Of a stretch of DNA of 64,000 bases, positions 44,397 to 54,624 are shown piece after piece (the first letter of the stretch is position 1; each line of letters begins with the position of its first letter). The position numbers and the translations under genes were made by a program. Source of the stretch: Catonia carolina (taxonomy: Eukaryota; Arthropoda; Insecta; Hemiptera; Achilidae); contig JAQMRL010000016.1 of assembly GCA_035578175.1 (NCBI GenBank), positions 2,667,501 through 2,731,500 of the forward strand, in the 5' to 3' direction. The notes under the pieces were generated by a model that made no database searches, was not told the DNA's origin, and worked only from the letters and a program-made list of their open reading frames with translations.

Positions 44397-45334
44397 TTTT
44401 CCATTTACAAACTTGACGCCTTTCATTTCATGGTGGGAACAGAAGTTGATTGTGTGTTAGTAAATAAACTAGGAGAAAACAATTAGTACTATTAAACAGT
44501 AATAGTTTCTTAAAAGAAATTGGATAGTGGATTCAAGAATCTGCAGTCGACCAAACTAACTGATTGGTAAATTATGTTTTTGTTTCATTCATTAGATGAA
44601 GTGTATTAAAATCTTTTCAGGTTATGTGTGAGAAGCGAAACTTATTGTGAACACGGTTAAATGAAAAGTTTAATAAAGAATGTGTATTTATTCTAATCAA
44701 GTGTAATCAAGTGGGCACTGGAGATTTAATTAGAGATGTTTTAGTGATCTGTTGTGAAAACGATTCGGTCAGTGTTTAATTTGGCTCTGACGGACATTTT
44801 TGTTTAACGAGGTCAGATGGTTTTTACAACTTTATGAGCTTCATGAAAACATTATTATAGTATCCGAGGTTCTATTAATCGGTGAAAGGGAAACCAACTT
44901 ATTTATGTGTACCGAAGATTAACTTTGAGGGGTAAATCATAACCTCAAACTTTGAAAATGAAAGTTTCCTAAAATTGGTTTTCAAAAAGTTCAAAAACAT
45001 ATAATAATCACCCATTGTTTAACAAGCAACATCTTCTCTTCCCAAGTAATATTTGGGAAGATGCCCGTGACGTAATTTTGCAATTTGTTGAAAATAAATA
45101 TGGCACTTTGTAAAGAAAGAAGCTAGTATATGTACAAGCAGTTAAATGATTCTTGTAAAGAAATCTATTAGGAATTTTCTGTAGCATTGTCTTGTGCTGT
45201 TGCTGATTACAGGTGAAAATGATTGGCTAGAAGTAACCATTGATATGAAAATATGTCCACATTGGTACATGCTTGTATGGTGAATGTACATTGTATTTCA
45301 GTTGGACCTAATGTTATTGTTTTCTTGTACGCAG

Positions 45335-45478
45335 GCAGCCTTGAAGTACACCACAACATAAATTACTTGAGATACCATCCTGTGCTGGGACTGAATCTTA
45401 AATATCATTGGAAAAGGAAGTCTCATTGACAATTCAGTATCCAAGAAGACTAGCCAATTAAGTGAATTTTCATTAAAG
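45335..45478 (+). other. Candidate 5' non-coding exon (144 bp), copy 4
   Basis: Same block, with acceptor TTTTCTTGTACGCAG and donor AAAG|GTAAGT. It is the proximal copy, 4.8 kb upstream of the gene 3 ATG. Unit A has lost the equivalent: the break is near 5925-6070. Confidence 0.45.
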
Positions 45479-45863
45479 GTAAGTTTCTTTTATTGCATTA
45501 AATTTAAATTCTGGAAATTCATTATAATTATTTCTGTTTAGATATTTTTCTAAAGAGGAAAATTTTGATGCTAATTAATGTGAACAGAATTAATAGTATA
45601 TATTATGGGCATTCGATTAAGAAGGTTCATGTTGTAACCAGATGATGGATTGTTGCAGTGTTGCCACCTGTTTGAAGCAGAATAGTGTGTGTCTTTTACA
45701 TTGGTAAGAGTATGGAATGTCCGTGTCAAACATAATAGCAACCTGAGTTTGAAGCTCAATTGTTAAAAGAATATGGCATCGATTGTAACGCACTATATGT
45801 CAAATAATTAATGCTGGTTTAATTGTGTGGAACAATGAAAACTTGAAATTTTTGTCTATTTTT

Positions 45864-46425
45864 ACTTTCTCTTGCCTATATGAATATATAAGAAGGAAAG
45901 TATTGTTTTCATGTCGATTTTTCTAATAGAGTTTTCACCAGATATACACGTTTCCAGACTTCCTAAACTCAACAAACCCTTTTTAGCAATTGGTGTGTGT
46001 GTGTGTGTGTGTGTGAACAAAATATCTCATGATCGAAATATTATATGAAGTTGAAACTTGGAACTTAAGTTATGTACTACTAGAGTACATGACATGAATG
46101 TTTTTATCAAAATCGGTTAACCGGAAGTTTTTGTTTATTCGTGTAATTTTTAACTTTTTTGCGATTTTCTCAAAAACAAGTCATATGATTTTTTTTAAAT
46201 CCCATCATGTTCTACATTTCTTGTACTCTACAAGATAGCGTAAGCGCCATGTCTGCTGACATTCTTGGGAGGCTGTGCCCTCGTAGAAAAAATGGGTTTT
46301 TTAAGATTGCGGCCTTCATATGGATTTCAGGGCACAAGTGTATATGATAATCAGAGTTGTAGAACATTTAAAAACTTACAACTTTTATTTGTATTCCATT
46401 TTTTGTATAATGCTTAGCTTATTGT
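45864..46425 (+). mobile_element. Helitron-like copy H22, 5' part
   Basis: A plus copy starting ACTTTCTCTTGCC, with a GT tract at 45995-46014. It is truncated after the GTATAATGCTTAG stretch, where a minus copy fragment begins. Confidence 0.75.
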
Positions 46426-46442
46426 AAAAACTTATTTATAGT

Positions 46443-46715
46443 AAAAACTAACTTCATTTTAATCATGATTGAATGAAGCAAAATGAATATCAACCTCAGT
46501 TTGGCTTCAAAATACAGAAAAAGCACTCTTTCACGGTACACTAGGCTCCGTAGAGAAAAATGCTCAAAATAAAAGTTCTAGATATCTTAATTTTCAATAA
46601 ATTTTATTATATATACACTATTGTTGTACAATGCATACTAAGGCCGAAATCTTAAAAAATCCGCTTTCTTTTTACAGACTTTGATGAAAAAACAGAAATT
46701 TACTTACGACCATTT
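46443..46715 (-). mobile_element. Helitron-like copy H23, internal fragment
   Basis: A minus internal part (ACTTCATTTTAATCATGATT to GATGAAAAAACAG). It is followed by a short SINE-tail-like GTCGGACGTTAAAC (46727-46740). Confidence 0.65.
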
Positions 46716-46986
46716 TTTTTTTTAAGTCGGACGTTAAACAAAAAATTTAATTTGTTTATTGGTCATAAGTGAATACTCGTAATTATTCGTATAATGCAAT
46801 AAAGTCAGGTGTTGATCACCTACAAAGGGTTTGTACTACACGAAATTATTTTGAATGTAACAGTGAAATATACAAACAAAAATATGGGCAAATTTCAATG
46901 GGAGCTCCACTACGTTTGATTTAATCAGAAATTTAGAGTATTTTGAAGACATTATGTTACTATATCTAATACGATTCATACACATT

Positions 46987-47141
46987 GTCCGTGGAGGTGG
47001 CCCAGTGGTTAGCACGCTCCGCTGCAAAGCTGAGGTACTCGGTTCGATTCCTGGTCACGGTGTGGAAAATTATTACAAGTTCAAACACAATGTAGTCACT
47101 AATAACCAAAATGTTGATGCGACTTAAAAACACTAAAATAA
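46987..47141 (+). mobile_element. tRNA-derived SINE (family I), unit C
   Basis: Duplicate of the SINE at 6297. The acceptor stem halves still pair better here (CCGTGG near the start with TCACGG after the B box). A box TGGCCCAGTGG, B box GGTTCGATTCC and an A-rich tail are present. Confidence 0.7.
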
Positions 47142-47142
47142 A

Positions 47143-48069
47143 TCTGGTGTTAAACACTCACACTACTCTCTCTTGCCAATGTAGATAATGAACAATATAT
47201 GCTATGTTTATTCATGAGTACACTATGTAAAATGAAAAACATAACCTGATTGTAATTGTGAGTGAATAACGCAAAATGAAAGTGAACCCAGCTGTAGAAC
47301 TTAAAAATATGGAAAATCACTAATTGACGCTAAAGTAGGCTCTGTAGCCGAAAATGTTTGAAATAAAAGTTTTAGATTTTTAAATTTTCCAAAACTTGGT
47401 ATTTTATGTAAAGTTTTTGTTGTAAAGTGCATACTAATGGCACAATCTTGAAAAATCCATTTATTTACTGATTTTCATGAAAAATTACAGAAAATCACTA
47501 ATTGCCACTAAACTATGCATTGTACAAAATGTAGTAATTAGCATTAAATTTGATATAAAAGTTGTAGGTTTTTAAATGTGCTACAATTTTGATTGTATAC
47601 ACTTTTGTCTTAAATGCATATTAAGGCCGCAATCTTTAAAACCATTTTTTTCTACAAGAGCACAGCCTGGCCAAAAATTTCAGCAACAAGTGCCTACATT
47701 ATCACATAGATCATAAAAAATGTATTAATTGATTCGATTTTTTTTAAAAATATCGTAAGAGCTGTTTTTGAGAAAATTATAAAAAGTGAAAAATGACCCG
47801 AATAAACTACTACTTCTTGTTGACTGATTTTGATAAAAATGTTCGTGTCAGTTCCTCTAGTAGTACCTAACCTGCGTTTCAAGTTTCAACTTTGTACAAT
47901 GTTCCGTTCTTGAGATATTTTTTTTACACACACTAAGACCAATCGCTAAAAACATGTTTTTTGGGTTCAGCGATTCTGAAAACATATATAACCGGTGAAA
48001 ACTCGCTTTCGAAAAATCAACATGGAATCAAACATTTGTTCCAATATATTCATAGAGGCCAGGGAAAAT
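47143..48069 (-). mobile_element. Helitron-like copy H24, apparently recombinant
   Basis: A minus copy of normal total length (927 bp). Its first half matches H3 and its second half H5 of unit A, where a plus copy (H4) lies between them. It may be the ancestral state or the product of recombination that removed H4. Confidence 0.75.
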
Positions 48070-48524
48070 GAGTCATAGCTTACTATATGACATGATTGCT
48101 TTTTCATTTGATACCAGCGTGGGTCATTATTTGTTATGTTTAAGGCAAAATGATACATTTGTTGTGAAACCAAAATTTATGGTATGTGACCAAGTTTCAG
48201 AGGAAAAATGAAAGTGCTGTACCAAATACTAGTGCTTGTATAGTATAGGCCGGGTACTGGCAACAATAAAACAATTATTCTAATATATCGTCAGAATGAC
48301 GTAAATTACTTACGTAAAGCTGTTTTTTATTGCTAATGTGTGTACATTGCAATCTGTCCCAATGAGATGAGAATGATGTGTCTTACGTAAAATGGAGGTG
48401 TAGTCTTGCACTGCTTGAGGCCAATTATTCCTAGGAGGGTATGGTTAATTGAACCCAAACCATCAAAGTACACCGGTAACCACTGTCTAGTATTCAAATG
48501 CATATAAAAGTAAAACCTAGTAAA
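48070..48524. other. Spacer with SINE (family III) remnant, unit C
   Basis: Counterpart of 9332-9726, including the headless SINE body (about 48322-48510) and the empty Tc1-like target at about 48220. No gene. Confidence 0.6.
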
Positions 48525-48800
48525 ACTGGCGTGAAACACTCACACAGCTCTTTCTTGCCAATGCAAATAATTAACAGTAATCCTAACATTAGTAATAAAC
48601 CTTTGTAAATTAACAAAAAAACTAACATCAATAAACATAACCTAATTTTAATCATAAGTGAAAGACGCGAAATAAAAATCAACCTCAGTTTGGCTTAAAC
48701 ATACGGAAAATCACTTTTTCACGCTAAACTAGGCTCTGTAGAGAAAAATGCTTTAAATAAAAGTTGTAGATCTTTTAATTTCCTATTAATTTGATAATAG

Positions 48801-49262
48801 AATCCTGAATCCTGGTTGAGAGGGCTGAGAAGCCCTATGATGGCGACATCGTGTTAATTTTTTTTTTTGTTTTGTTTAACGTCCGACTGTTCTGCAATTA
48901 CTGCTAATGCAGACGGTGAAGGACGAAATGATTTTTGTAACGTATGAAAAGATGCCGTGCCTGAATGGGATTCGAACCCAAGACCGCATGATGAGAGGCG
49001 AGCACGTTACCAACTGCGCCAATGCAGCCGGCACGACATCGTGTTAAGGAACACCTGGTCGCTCGGGGAACAATTTTACTGAATAATTGCAACCTCATGA
49101 AATTTAGGGGGAATTTTATAGTTTATAATTAGGAAATAGGATTCTGGCTCTTGCGGGATTGGGACTGGGACTTCAAAGGAGGTAATGTATTTTAAGAAGT
49201 TACTCGTGGATGAAAATTTATATTAAGGGACAAGTGGGTTTAGGAGCGGCTCTTTTCTTTAT
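48801..49262. mobile_element. Unclassified insertion with ~11-bp target duplication
   Basis: It splits H26, with TTTGATAATAG (48790-48800) and TTTGATTATAG (49263-49273) as the likely target duplication. About 286 bp remain after removing the nested SINE. It includes GAGAGGGCTGAGAAGCCC and GGTCGCTCGGGGAAC. The size of the duplication suggests a retroposon. I do not recognise the family. Confidence 0.6.
48858..49033 (-). mobile_element. tRNA-derived SINE (family II), nested
   Basis: A minus copy with a perfect 14-bp target duplication CGACATCGTGTTAA (48844-48857 and 49034-49047). B box GGATTCGAACCC (on +) and A box rc CAACTGCGCCAA are visible, and the poly-A tail is seen as the T run at 48858-48867. 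It is nested inside the unclassified insertion. Confidence 0.93.
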
Positions 49263-50294
49263 TTTGATTATAGACACTTTTGTCGTAAAATGCATACTAA
49301 GGCCGAAATCTTTAAAAAAATCGATTTTTCACACGTTTTCGTGAAAAAAAAAAAACAGAAAATCGCTAACTACCACTAAACTAAGCATTATACAAGAAAA
49401 TGTTTAAAATAAAATTTGTAGATCTTTTAATTTCCTATAAATTTAATTATATACACTTTTTCGTAAAATGCATACTAAGGCCAAAGTCTTAAAAAAAATC
49501 AATTTTTCACCAGTTTTATGTATGAGAAGAAACATAAAATCGCTGATTACCGGTAACCTAAAAGTTATACAAAAAAAGTGTTTAAAATAAAAGTTGTATT
49601 ATTTTTGATTCTCTACTTTTTTTATTTATAAATTTTTGCGCTAAAATGCATATTAAAGCCGTAATCTTGAGAAAAACAATTTTTTTACGTGAAAACAGTT
49701 TCACCAAGAATTTCAGGAGACATTGCGCCTACCCTATTTCGTAGAGAATGAAAAATTTAGTAAACCAGGCGATTTTAAAAAAAATTGTAGGACCAGTTTT
49801 TGAGAAAATCGCAAGACAGTGAAAAATAACACAAATAAACTACTACTTCTGGTTGACCGATTTTGATGAAAATGTTCGTGTCGCGTCCGGTAGTGGTATG
49901 TAACTTAAGTTTCAAGTTCGTACGGTGTTCCATTCTTGAGATATTCTGTGCACACACAGACCAATCGCTAAAAACATGTTTTTTGGGTTTAGGGGTCAAA
50001 AAACGTGTAGAACCGGCGAAAACTGGATTTCAAAAAATTGACAAGAAAACAATACTTACCTTCCTATATGTTCTTATAGACCAGAGAAAGTAAAGGATGA
50101 TGCCAAAGAATTGAAAAAAACAAAGGTTATATTTTCTAGCGTTGACTAAATTAATTTTATTAAAACAGTGTGAAACCATCGCAAAACTTTTTCTTGCCAA
50201 TGTACATAATGAACAATATTATGTATACGTGATGCGTGGTAGTGCCACAGGTGTTTCTGTCATTAAATATAATAAAATGTGTTGTTGTTTTCAG

Positions 50295-51491
50295 ATGGCT
50301 GATGCAACTGGAGTGGGAGTGGACTCTTCAAGCAGAACAGCCTCGCAAGTGTGTAAATTATGTAGACTGGCTACCATTGACTGCCACAACAAGAATAAAC
50401 TCATTGCGTACTGTGCAAAGTGTAAGAAGAGATTACGTAAACAAAGAACCAAATCTTGGTATGGTAAAATTAAACAGCTGTACGACTCTTGTTTGACTTG
50501 CCTGAATACGTTTTACAACAATCTGTCATACGAACCACATGACTGTACACTAGAAGGCATATTCGTTTGTGATGGTTGTGGCAGAGTATTCCTCCACAAG
50601 GAGAATATAACGCTACATGTAGGTAAATGTCACAAAATCATTTCAAAAATGAATGCAACTGTAAGTGAAAAGAATGGCCAAAGAGATTCTAAATCGGAAT
50701 TGGAGTTGGAACATTGTGGGAGTACTTCTAGATTGAGTGAAAGTAGCAGTGGCCACAAGATGTCTAAATCAACTGCCAATGTGATTGGCCATTCTAAATC
50801 ACCCAAAACATGTAAAGATTTCACTTGTAGTATTTGTGGGAAGGTTTTAAGTTGTAAATCCGCTTTAACTGTACATTTGCGTGTACATACAGGAGAGAAA
50901 CCGTTCAACTGTAACTACTGTAATAAAAAGTTTACCCAGTCCAGTGATTTAACTAATCATGTGCGTTTACATACAGGGGAGAAGCCGTTCACTTGTAAAT
51001 TCTGTAATAAAAAGTTTACACAGTCATCTAGTTTAAATAGGCACATGTGTTTACATACAGGGGAGAAGCCGTTCACTTGTAAATTCTGTAATAAAAAGTT
51101 TACTCAGTCATCTAGTTTAAATAGGCACATGCGTTTACATACAGGGGAGAAACTGTTCAATTGTAAATTCTGTAATAAAAATGTTACCCGGTCCAGTGGT
51201 TTAACTATTCATGTGCGTTTACATACAGGGGAGAAACCGTTCAAGTGTAAATTCTGTAATAAAAAGTTTACACAGTCATCTAGTTTAAATAGGCACATGC
51301 GTTTACATACAGGGGAGAAACTGTTCAATTGTAAATTCTGTAATAAAAATTTTACCCGGTCCAGTGGTTTAACTAGTCATGTGCGTTTACATACAGGGGA
51401 GAAACCGTTCATTTGTAAATTCTGTAATAAAAAGTTTACAACTTCATCTAATTTATATACTCATGTGCGTACACATATGCAACAGAAATAA
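50295..51491 (+). CDS. C2H2 zinc-finger protein 3 (8 canonical fingers)
   Basis: A 398-aa third paralogue. The ATG again follows GTTGTTGTTTTCAG. The reading frame is open further upstream (to 50142), but that stretch is intronic and includes Helitron-like DNA. The N-terminal 175 residues align without gaps to genes 1 and 2, with private changes (HVGKCHK, SEKNGQ, STANVIGHSKSPK). Eight fingers have -1/3/6 residues C/A/V, Q/D/N, Q/S/R, Q/S/R, R/G/I, Q/S/R, R/G/S, T/N/T. Fingers 4-5 and 6-7 form a duplicated two-finger unit, each with an altered TGEKLF linker. Finger 1 has Leu and Cys in place of the usual Phe and Arg, so it may bind DNA weakly. The C-terminus ends THMQQK. Likely a nuclear DNA-binding regulator with unknown target. 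Confidence 0.93.
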   Translation: MADATGVGVDSSSRTASQVCKLCRLATIDCHNKNKLIAYCAKCKKRLRKQRTKSWYGKIKQLYDSCLTCLNTFYNNLSYEPHDCTLEGIFVCDGCGRVFLHKENITLHVGKCHKIISKMNATVSEKNGQRDSKSELELEHCGSTSRLSESSSGHKMSKSTANVIGHSKSPKTCKDFTCSICGKVLSCKSALTVHLRVHTGEKPFNCNYCNKKFTQSSDLTNHVRLHTGEKPFTCKFCNKKFTQSSSLNRHMCLHTGEKPFTCKFCNKKFTQSSSLNRHMRLHTGEKLFNCKFCNKNVTRSSGLTIHVRLHTGEKPFKCKFCNKKFTQSSSLNRHMRLHTGEKLFNCKFCNKNFTRSSGLTSHVRLHTGEKPFICKFCNKKFTTSSNLYTHVRTHMQQK

Positions 51492-51565
51492 TACAAGTGT
51501 GTGATTCTCTTTAGGTAGTTGCTTGTATATACTGAAGAGTGAAAGTAGAAATGGAATTTTTTCAA

Positions 51566-51571
51566 AATAAA
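51566..51571 (+). promoter_or_regulatory. Polyadenylation signal, gene 3
   Basis: AATAAA in the context TCAAAATAAACTCTC, 75 bp past the stop. The flanking 3' UTR is a diverged, shorter version of that of genes 1 and 2. Confidence 0.6.
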
Positions 51572-51639
51572 CTCTCCAATTAAAGTCATGTAAGAACACA
51601 TTGCAAACATGACAAGTTCTATAAAGTAATAATAATACT

Positions 51640-52025
51640 TTTTGTAAATTGAAGTATAAATGAAATTTATCACCTTACCTTTGGTTGCTTTTTAAGTTTA
51701 AAACACTGATGCGGGTTTTGGTGTTACTACTGCTTGACAACGATCGAAATAGGATTCCCTCCCTTCCCCACTTCTTCCATTCCCGTTCGCACTACGTGCC
51801 GGATCTAATACATTGATATGCACAACACAAATGTTGTGTTAACACAACGTTAAACCAAAAAAGAAAAAAAAACAACACAAATGAGCAATTAATATGAATA
51901 TCACTTGTACTAGATTCTTGTTATCCATAACACTTTTTACAGATTATGTGACCACCAGCAGAAAATCATTAGTGTTTCCATTATTTTTGTTTACTATTAC
52001 GTAGTGTAGTCATAATATATATATA
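51640..52025. other. Spacer after gene 3
   Basis: It holds one arm of a distant inverted repeat (51750-51806), a 14-bp palindrome TTGTGTTAACACAA (about 51834-51847) and a SINE-tail-like ACGTTAAACCAAAAAAG. No gene. Confidence 0.5.
51750..51806 (+). repeat. Inverted repeat arm, left
   Basis: GAAATAGGATTCCCTCCCTT... is the inverse of 53347-53404, exact over about 22 bp and imperfect over about 55 bp. The arms are 1.5 kb apart and enclose a mariner. It could be two copies of an old repeat. Confidence 0.6.
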
Positions 52026-52955
52026 CGAGGCGTGTTTTTTAAGTAAGTACCGTTTTTGAATTAAAAAAAGACGTGCAGAGATATCGCAATAATTTTATTT
52101 TTACATGAAAGCCTGTACCTTAATCTACTTTTCTACATAATTTCCGTGAATATTGAGGCACTTGTCATAACGTGGCACCAGTTTTTGAATACCCTCCTGA
52201 TAAAATTCTGCCGCCTGATTTGTTAACCACTGCATCACAAATGTTTTGACTTCGTTTTCGTCTTGAAGACGCCGACCGCCCAGGTGTTTCTTCAAGTGCA
52301 GGAACAAATGGTAGTCGCTGGGCGCCAAATCAGGGCTGTATGGAGGATGATCTAGAGTTTCCCATTTAAATGATTTGATGAGATCTTTGGTCTGATTAGC
52401 CACATGTGGACAGGCATTGTCATGCAGCAAAACGATACCCTTACTCAACTTGCCACGTCTTTTGTTCTGGATTGCACGACGCAGATTTTTCAATGTCTCA
52501 CAATAAGACGCTGCATTGATTGTCTCATTACGAGGCAGAAACTCCACTAGCAATACTCCTTTTCTGTCCCAAAAAACTGTGCACATGATTTTCCGGGCAG
52601 AAATTGTTGCACACTTGTGCGGCCATCTTTAAATGCTCTCACCCATTTCCTTACCATTCCATCACTCATAATGTTTTGTCCGTAAACTTCAACGATCTCA
52701 CGATGAATATCGATCGGTTTTACGCCTTTAGCACTAAGAAATCGTATAACAGCCCGTACTTCACAATCAGCGGGACTCACGATTGTCGGAGGCATCTTAA
52801 ACACTCAGTAAACAACGTATACAATGAAGAATCAGACTGTAATGGTCAGTGCGTAGACAAGAGATTTAGGTAACCAGCGCGCATGCGCGGAACGCCGACC
52901 GTAGCGCTGCGGCGGCGGAATCGCAAAACGGTACTTACTTAAAAAACACGCCTCG
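52026..52955 (-). mobile_element. mariner-type element, internally deleted
   Basis: 930 bp with perfect ~30-bp inverted repeats (CGAGGCGTGTTTTTTAAGTA... at both ends) flanked by TA. The perfect ends indicate recent movement, although the transposase is incomplete. Confidence 0.95.
52125..52795 (-). pseudogene. Deleted mariner transposase
   Basis: Start ATG at 52795 (MPPTIVSPADCEVRAVIRFL; then REIVEVYGQNIMSDGMVRKW, FKDGRTSV). The frame then jumps at an internal deletion that removes the rest of the DNA-binding linker and the first catalytic Asp. The remainder (52125-52586) reads MCTVFWDRKGVLLVEFLPR, LLHDNACPHVA with the second Asp, and PPYSPDLAPSDYHLF with the third Asp (DD34D spacing), to the end. 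Inactive, but its intact ends could be mobilised by a related full-length copy. Confidence 0.9.
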
Positions 52956-53346
52956 TATATAACACAGCAACTTCTTAATTTATAATGTTGACTGTAAATC
53001 TAAATAATTGATACAATTTAATTAAACAGTGACTTATTTACTTGAGAACAGCTAATATAAACTATGCTTTTACTTCAGTTGTACAGTGTTAGCGACCGTG
53101 CAATATTGGTTTTGCAGTCAGTGCAGTTTTATTATGTTTTGGGTTTGATCGGTTGTTCAATATTCAGATGAATTCGTTTCGATTAAACAAATACAGTGTA
53201 AATGTATAAATATGATTTAAACAGGTACAGGTTAAATAAGTGCAAATAATGATAAATAATAAAGTAATAGTAAGAAGTATGAATATAAATATTGTTGTAG
53301 TAATGAGCTGTACTAATAGACTGACTATCCGAGCTAATGTTTTTGG
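52956..53346. other. AT-rich spacer
   Basis: No gene or known element recognised. Confidence 0.4.
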
Positions 53347-53404
53347 GACGGTGCGTAATGCGAGGTGGCTAGGATGAAGTGCGGAAGGGAGGGAATCCTA
53401 TTTC
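53347..53404 (-). repeat. Inverted repeat arm, right
   Basis: Partner of 51750-51806 (GGAAGGGAGGGAATCCTATT on the + strand). Confidence 0.6.
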
Positions 53405-53662
53405 AAAACTTGTCAGATAGTACATTCTTCAGAGTGTATTATTAAAATTAAAATTCAGAACGGTGTTTTCATTCAGTCATTAAGAATAACACTGTCTTAA
53501 TTTTCATTTGTTTATTATTTGTTTATACTTATTACCATAGATGGCAGAAGCTTCATGAACAGGTTGACTCCCAACGCAATTTTTGCAGTTTTGCTTAAAA
53601 AAACCCATACCTATTTTATGGTTTCTTTTGCTTTTTTACTTTCTCTTGCCTATATGAATATA

Positions 53663-54624
53663 ACGGGTGATTCAAAAAGAGCGCCGGTTTTTAAACAGCT
53701 GGTAAATTTTTGTTTATCGGTTGGCAACATTGTTAGACCTCATTTCTATTTCGGAGAACATTTCGATTGACGATTCAGTTGTAGTTTCTCTTGTTCGCAG
53801 TGTAGTACTCTCGCAATCTGTGTCTAACCATGGAGAAGTTTACTATTGCACAACGAGTGTTAATCGTCAAAACATTTTACCAGAGTGGAGAGAGTTATGC
53901 GGCTACTGTCAGGCGACTTCGCGGTACTCTAGGACGTAATGAAGCACCGAATGAATCAACAGTTCGCAGGCTCATGAAAAAGTTTTTTGAGACGGGTTCA
54001 ACAGTCGACCTTAAAAGTTCTGGACGTCGTCGTTCTGGCCGAACTGAGCAGAACGTTGCGTTGGTTCGTGACAGTGTGGCTGTTAGCCCAGCAAAATCAA
54101 TACGTCGCCGTTCTCAACAATTGGGTTTACGATGTTCTGTACGGAGAATTCTTCGGTACGATCTCCAATATCACCCGTATAAAATTCAGTTGACGCAACA
54201 TTTGAAAGTGGCAGACCACCAGAAGAGACGACAGTTTGTTGACTGGGTATTGAGAAAACGGCAGGATGATGACACCTTCGCATACAAAATTGACGCCTTG
54301 TGACTTTCATCTTTGGGGTCATCTGAAGTCGTTGGTGTATGCCAATAAACCCCAAAACATCAATGACTTGAAGGAGGAAATTCGACGGGTTATCGGGCAA
54401 ATGGAAGTCGAAACTTGTCGTGCAGTAATATCCAATTTCATGGACAGAGTTGATGCGTGCCAGCGCAGTAGAGGAGGACACATGCATGACATCATTTTTC
54501 ATACATGAAATCAGAAGGTAAGATGAACTTGTTGATTTATTTTCAGTATTTATTTTCAGTTTTTCAATAAAATAAATCTCTTAATTTGATATATCAAAAC
54601 CGGCGCTCTTTTTGAATCACCCTA
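53663..54624 (+). mobile_element. Tc1/mariner-type element, internally deleted (second copy)
   Basis: 962 bp, flanked by TA, with the same inverted repeats as 26708-27575 but in opposite orientation and with a different internal deletion. It inserted into H27. Confidence 0.93.
53830..54508 (+). pseudogene. Deleted Tc1/mariner-type transposase (second copy)
   Basis: An open frame of 157 codons from ATG 53830 covers both helix-turn-helix regions (MEKFTIAQRVLIV; TEQNVALVRDSV, PAKSIRRRSQQLGL, VRRILRYDLQYHPYKIQL). It extends to RRQFVDWVLRKRQDDDTF. An internal deletion there removes the catalytic core. The C-terminal segment resumes in another frame (CDFHLWGHLKSLVYANKP, LKEEIRRVIGQMEVETCR). It keeps more of the N-terminus than the copy at 26802. 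Inactive. Confidence 0.9.

Larger units (their letters stand above)
48525..50091 (-). mobile_element. Helitron-like copy H26, interrupted
   Basis: Unit C counterpart of H7. It is split by an unclassified insertion at 48801-49262. It also contains an internal partial duplication (about 49275-49330 resembles 49450-49510). It ends at CCAGAGAAAGT. Confidence 0.75.
41230..51640 (+). repeat. Segmental duplication unit C
   Basis: The third unit, carrying zinc-finger gene 3. It starts where a 5'-truncated LINE (38390-41222) ends and follows the unit A order: regulatory block, conserved exon block, Helitron-like copies, SINE, gene. Homology stops soon after the gene, in a diverged 3' UTR, so unit C is either the edge of the cluster or its oldest member. 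Confidence 0.75.
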
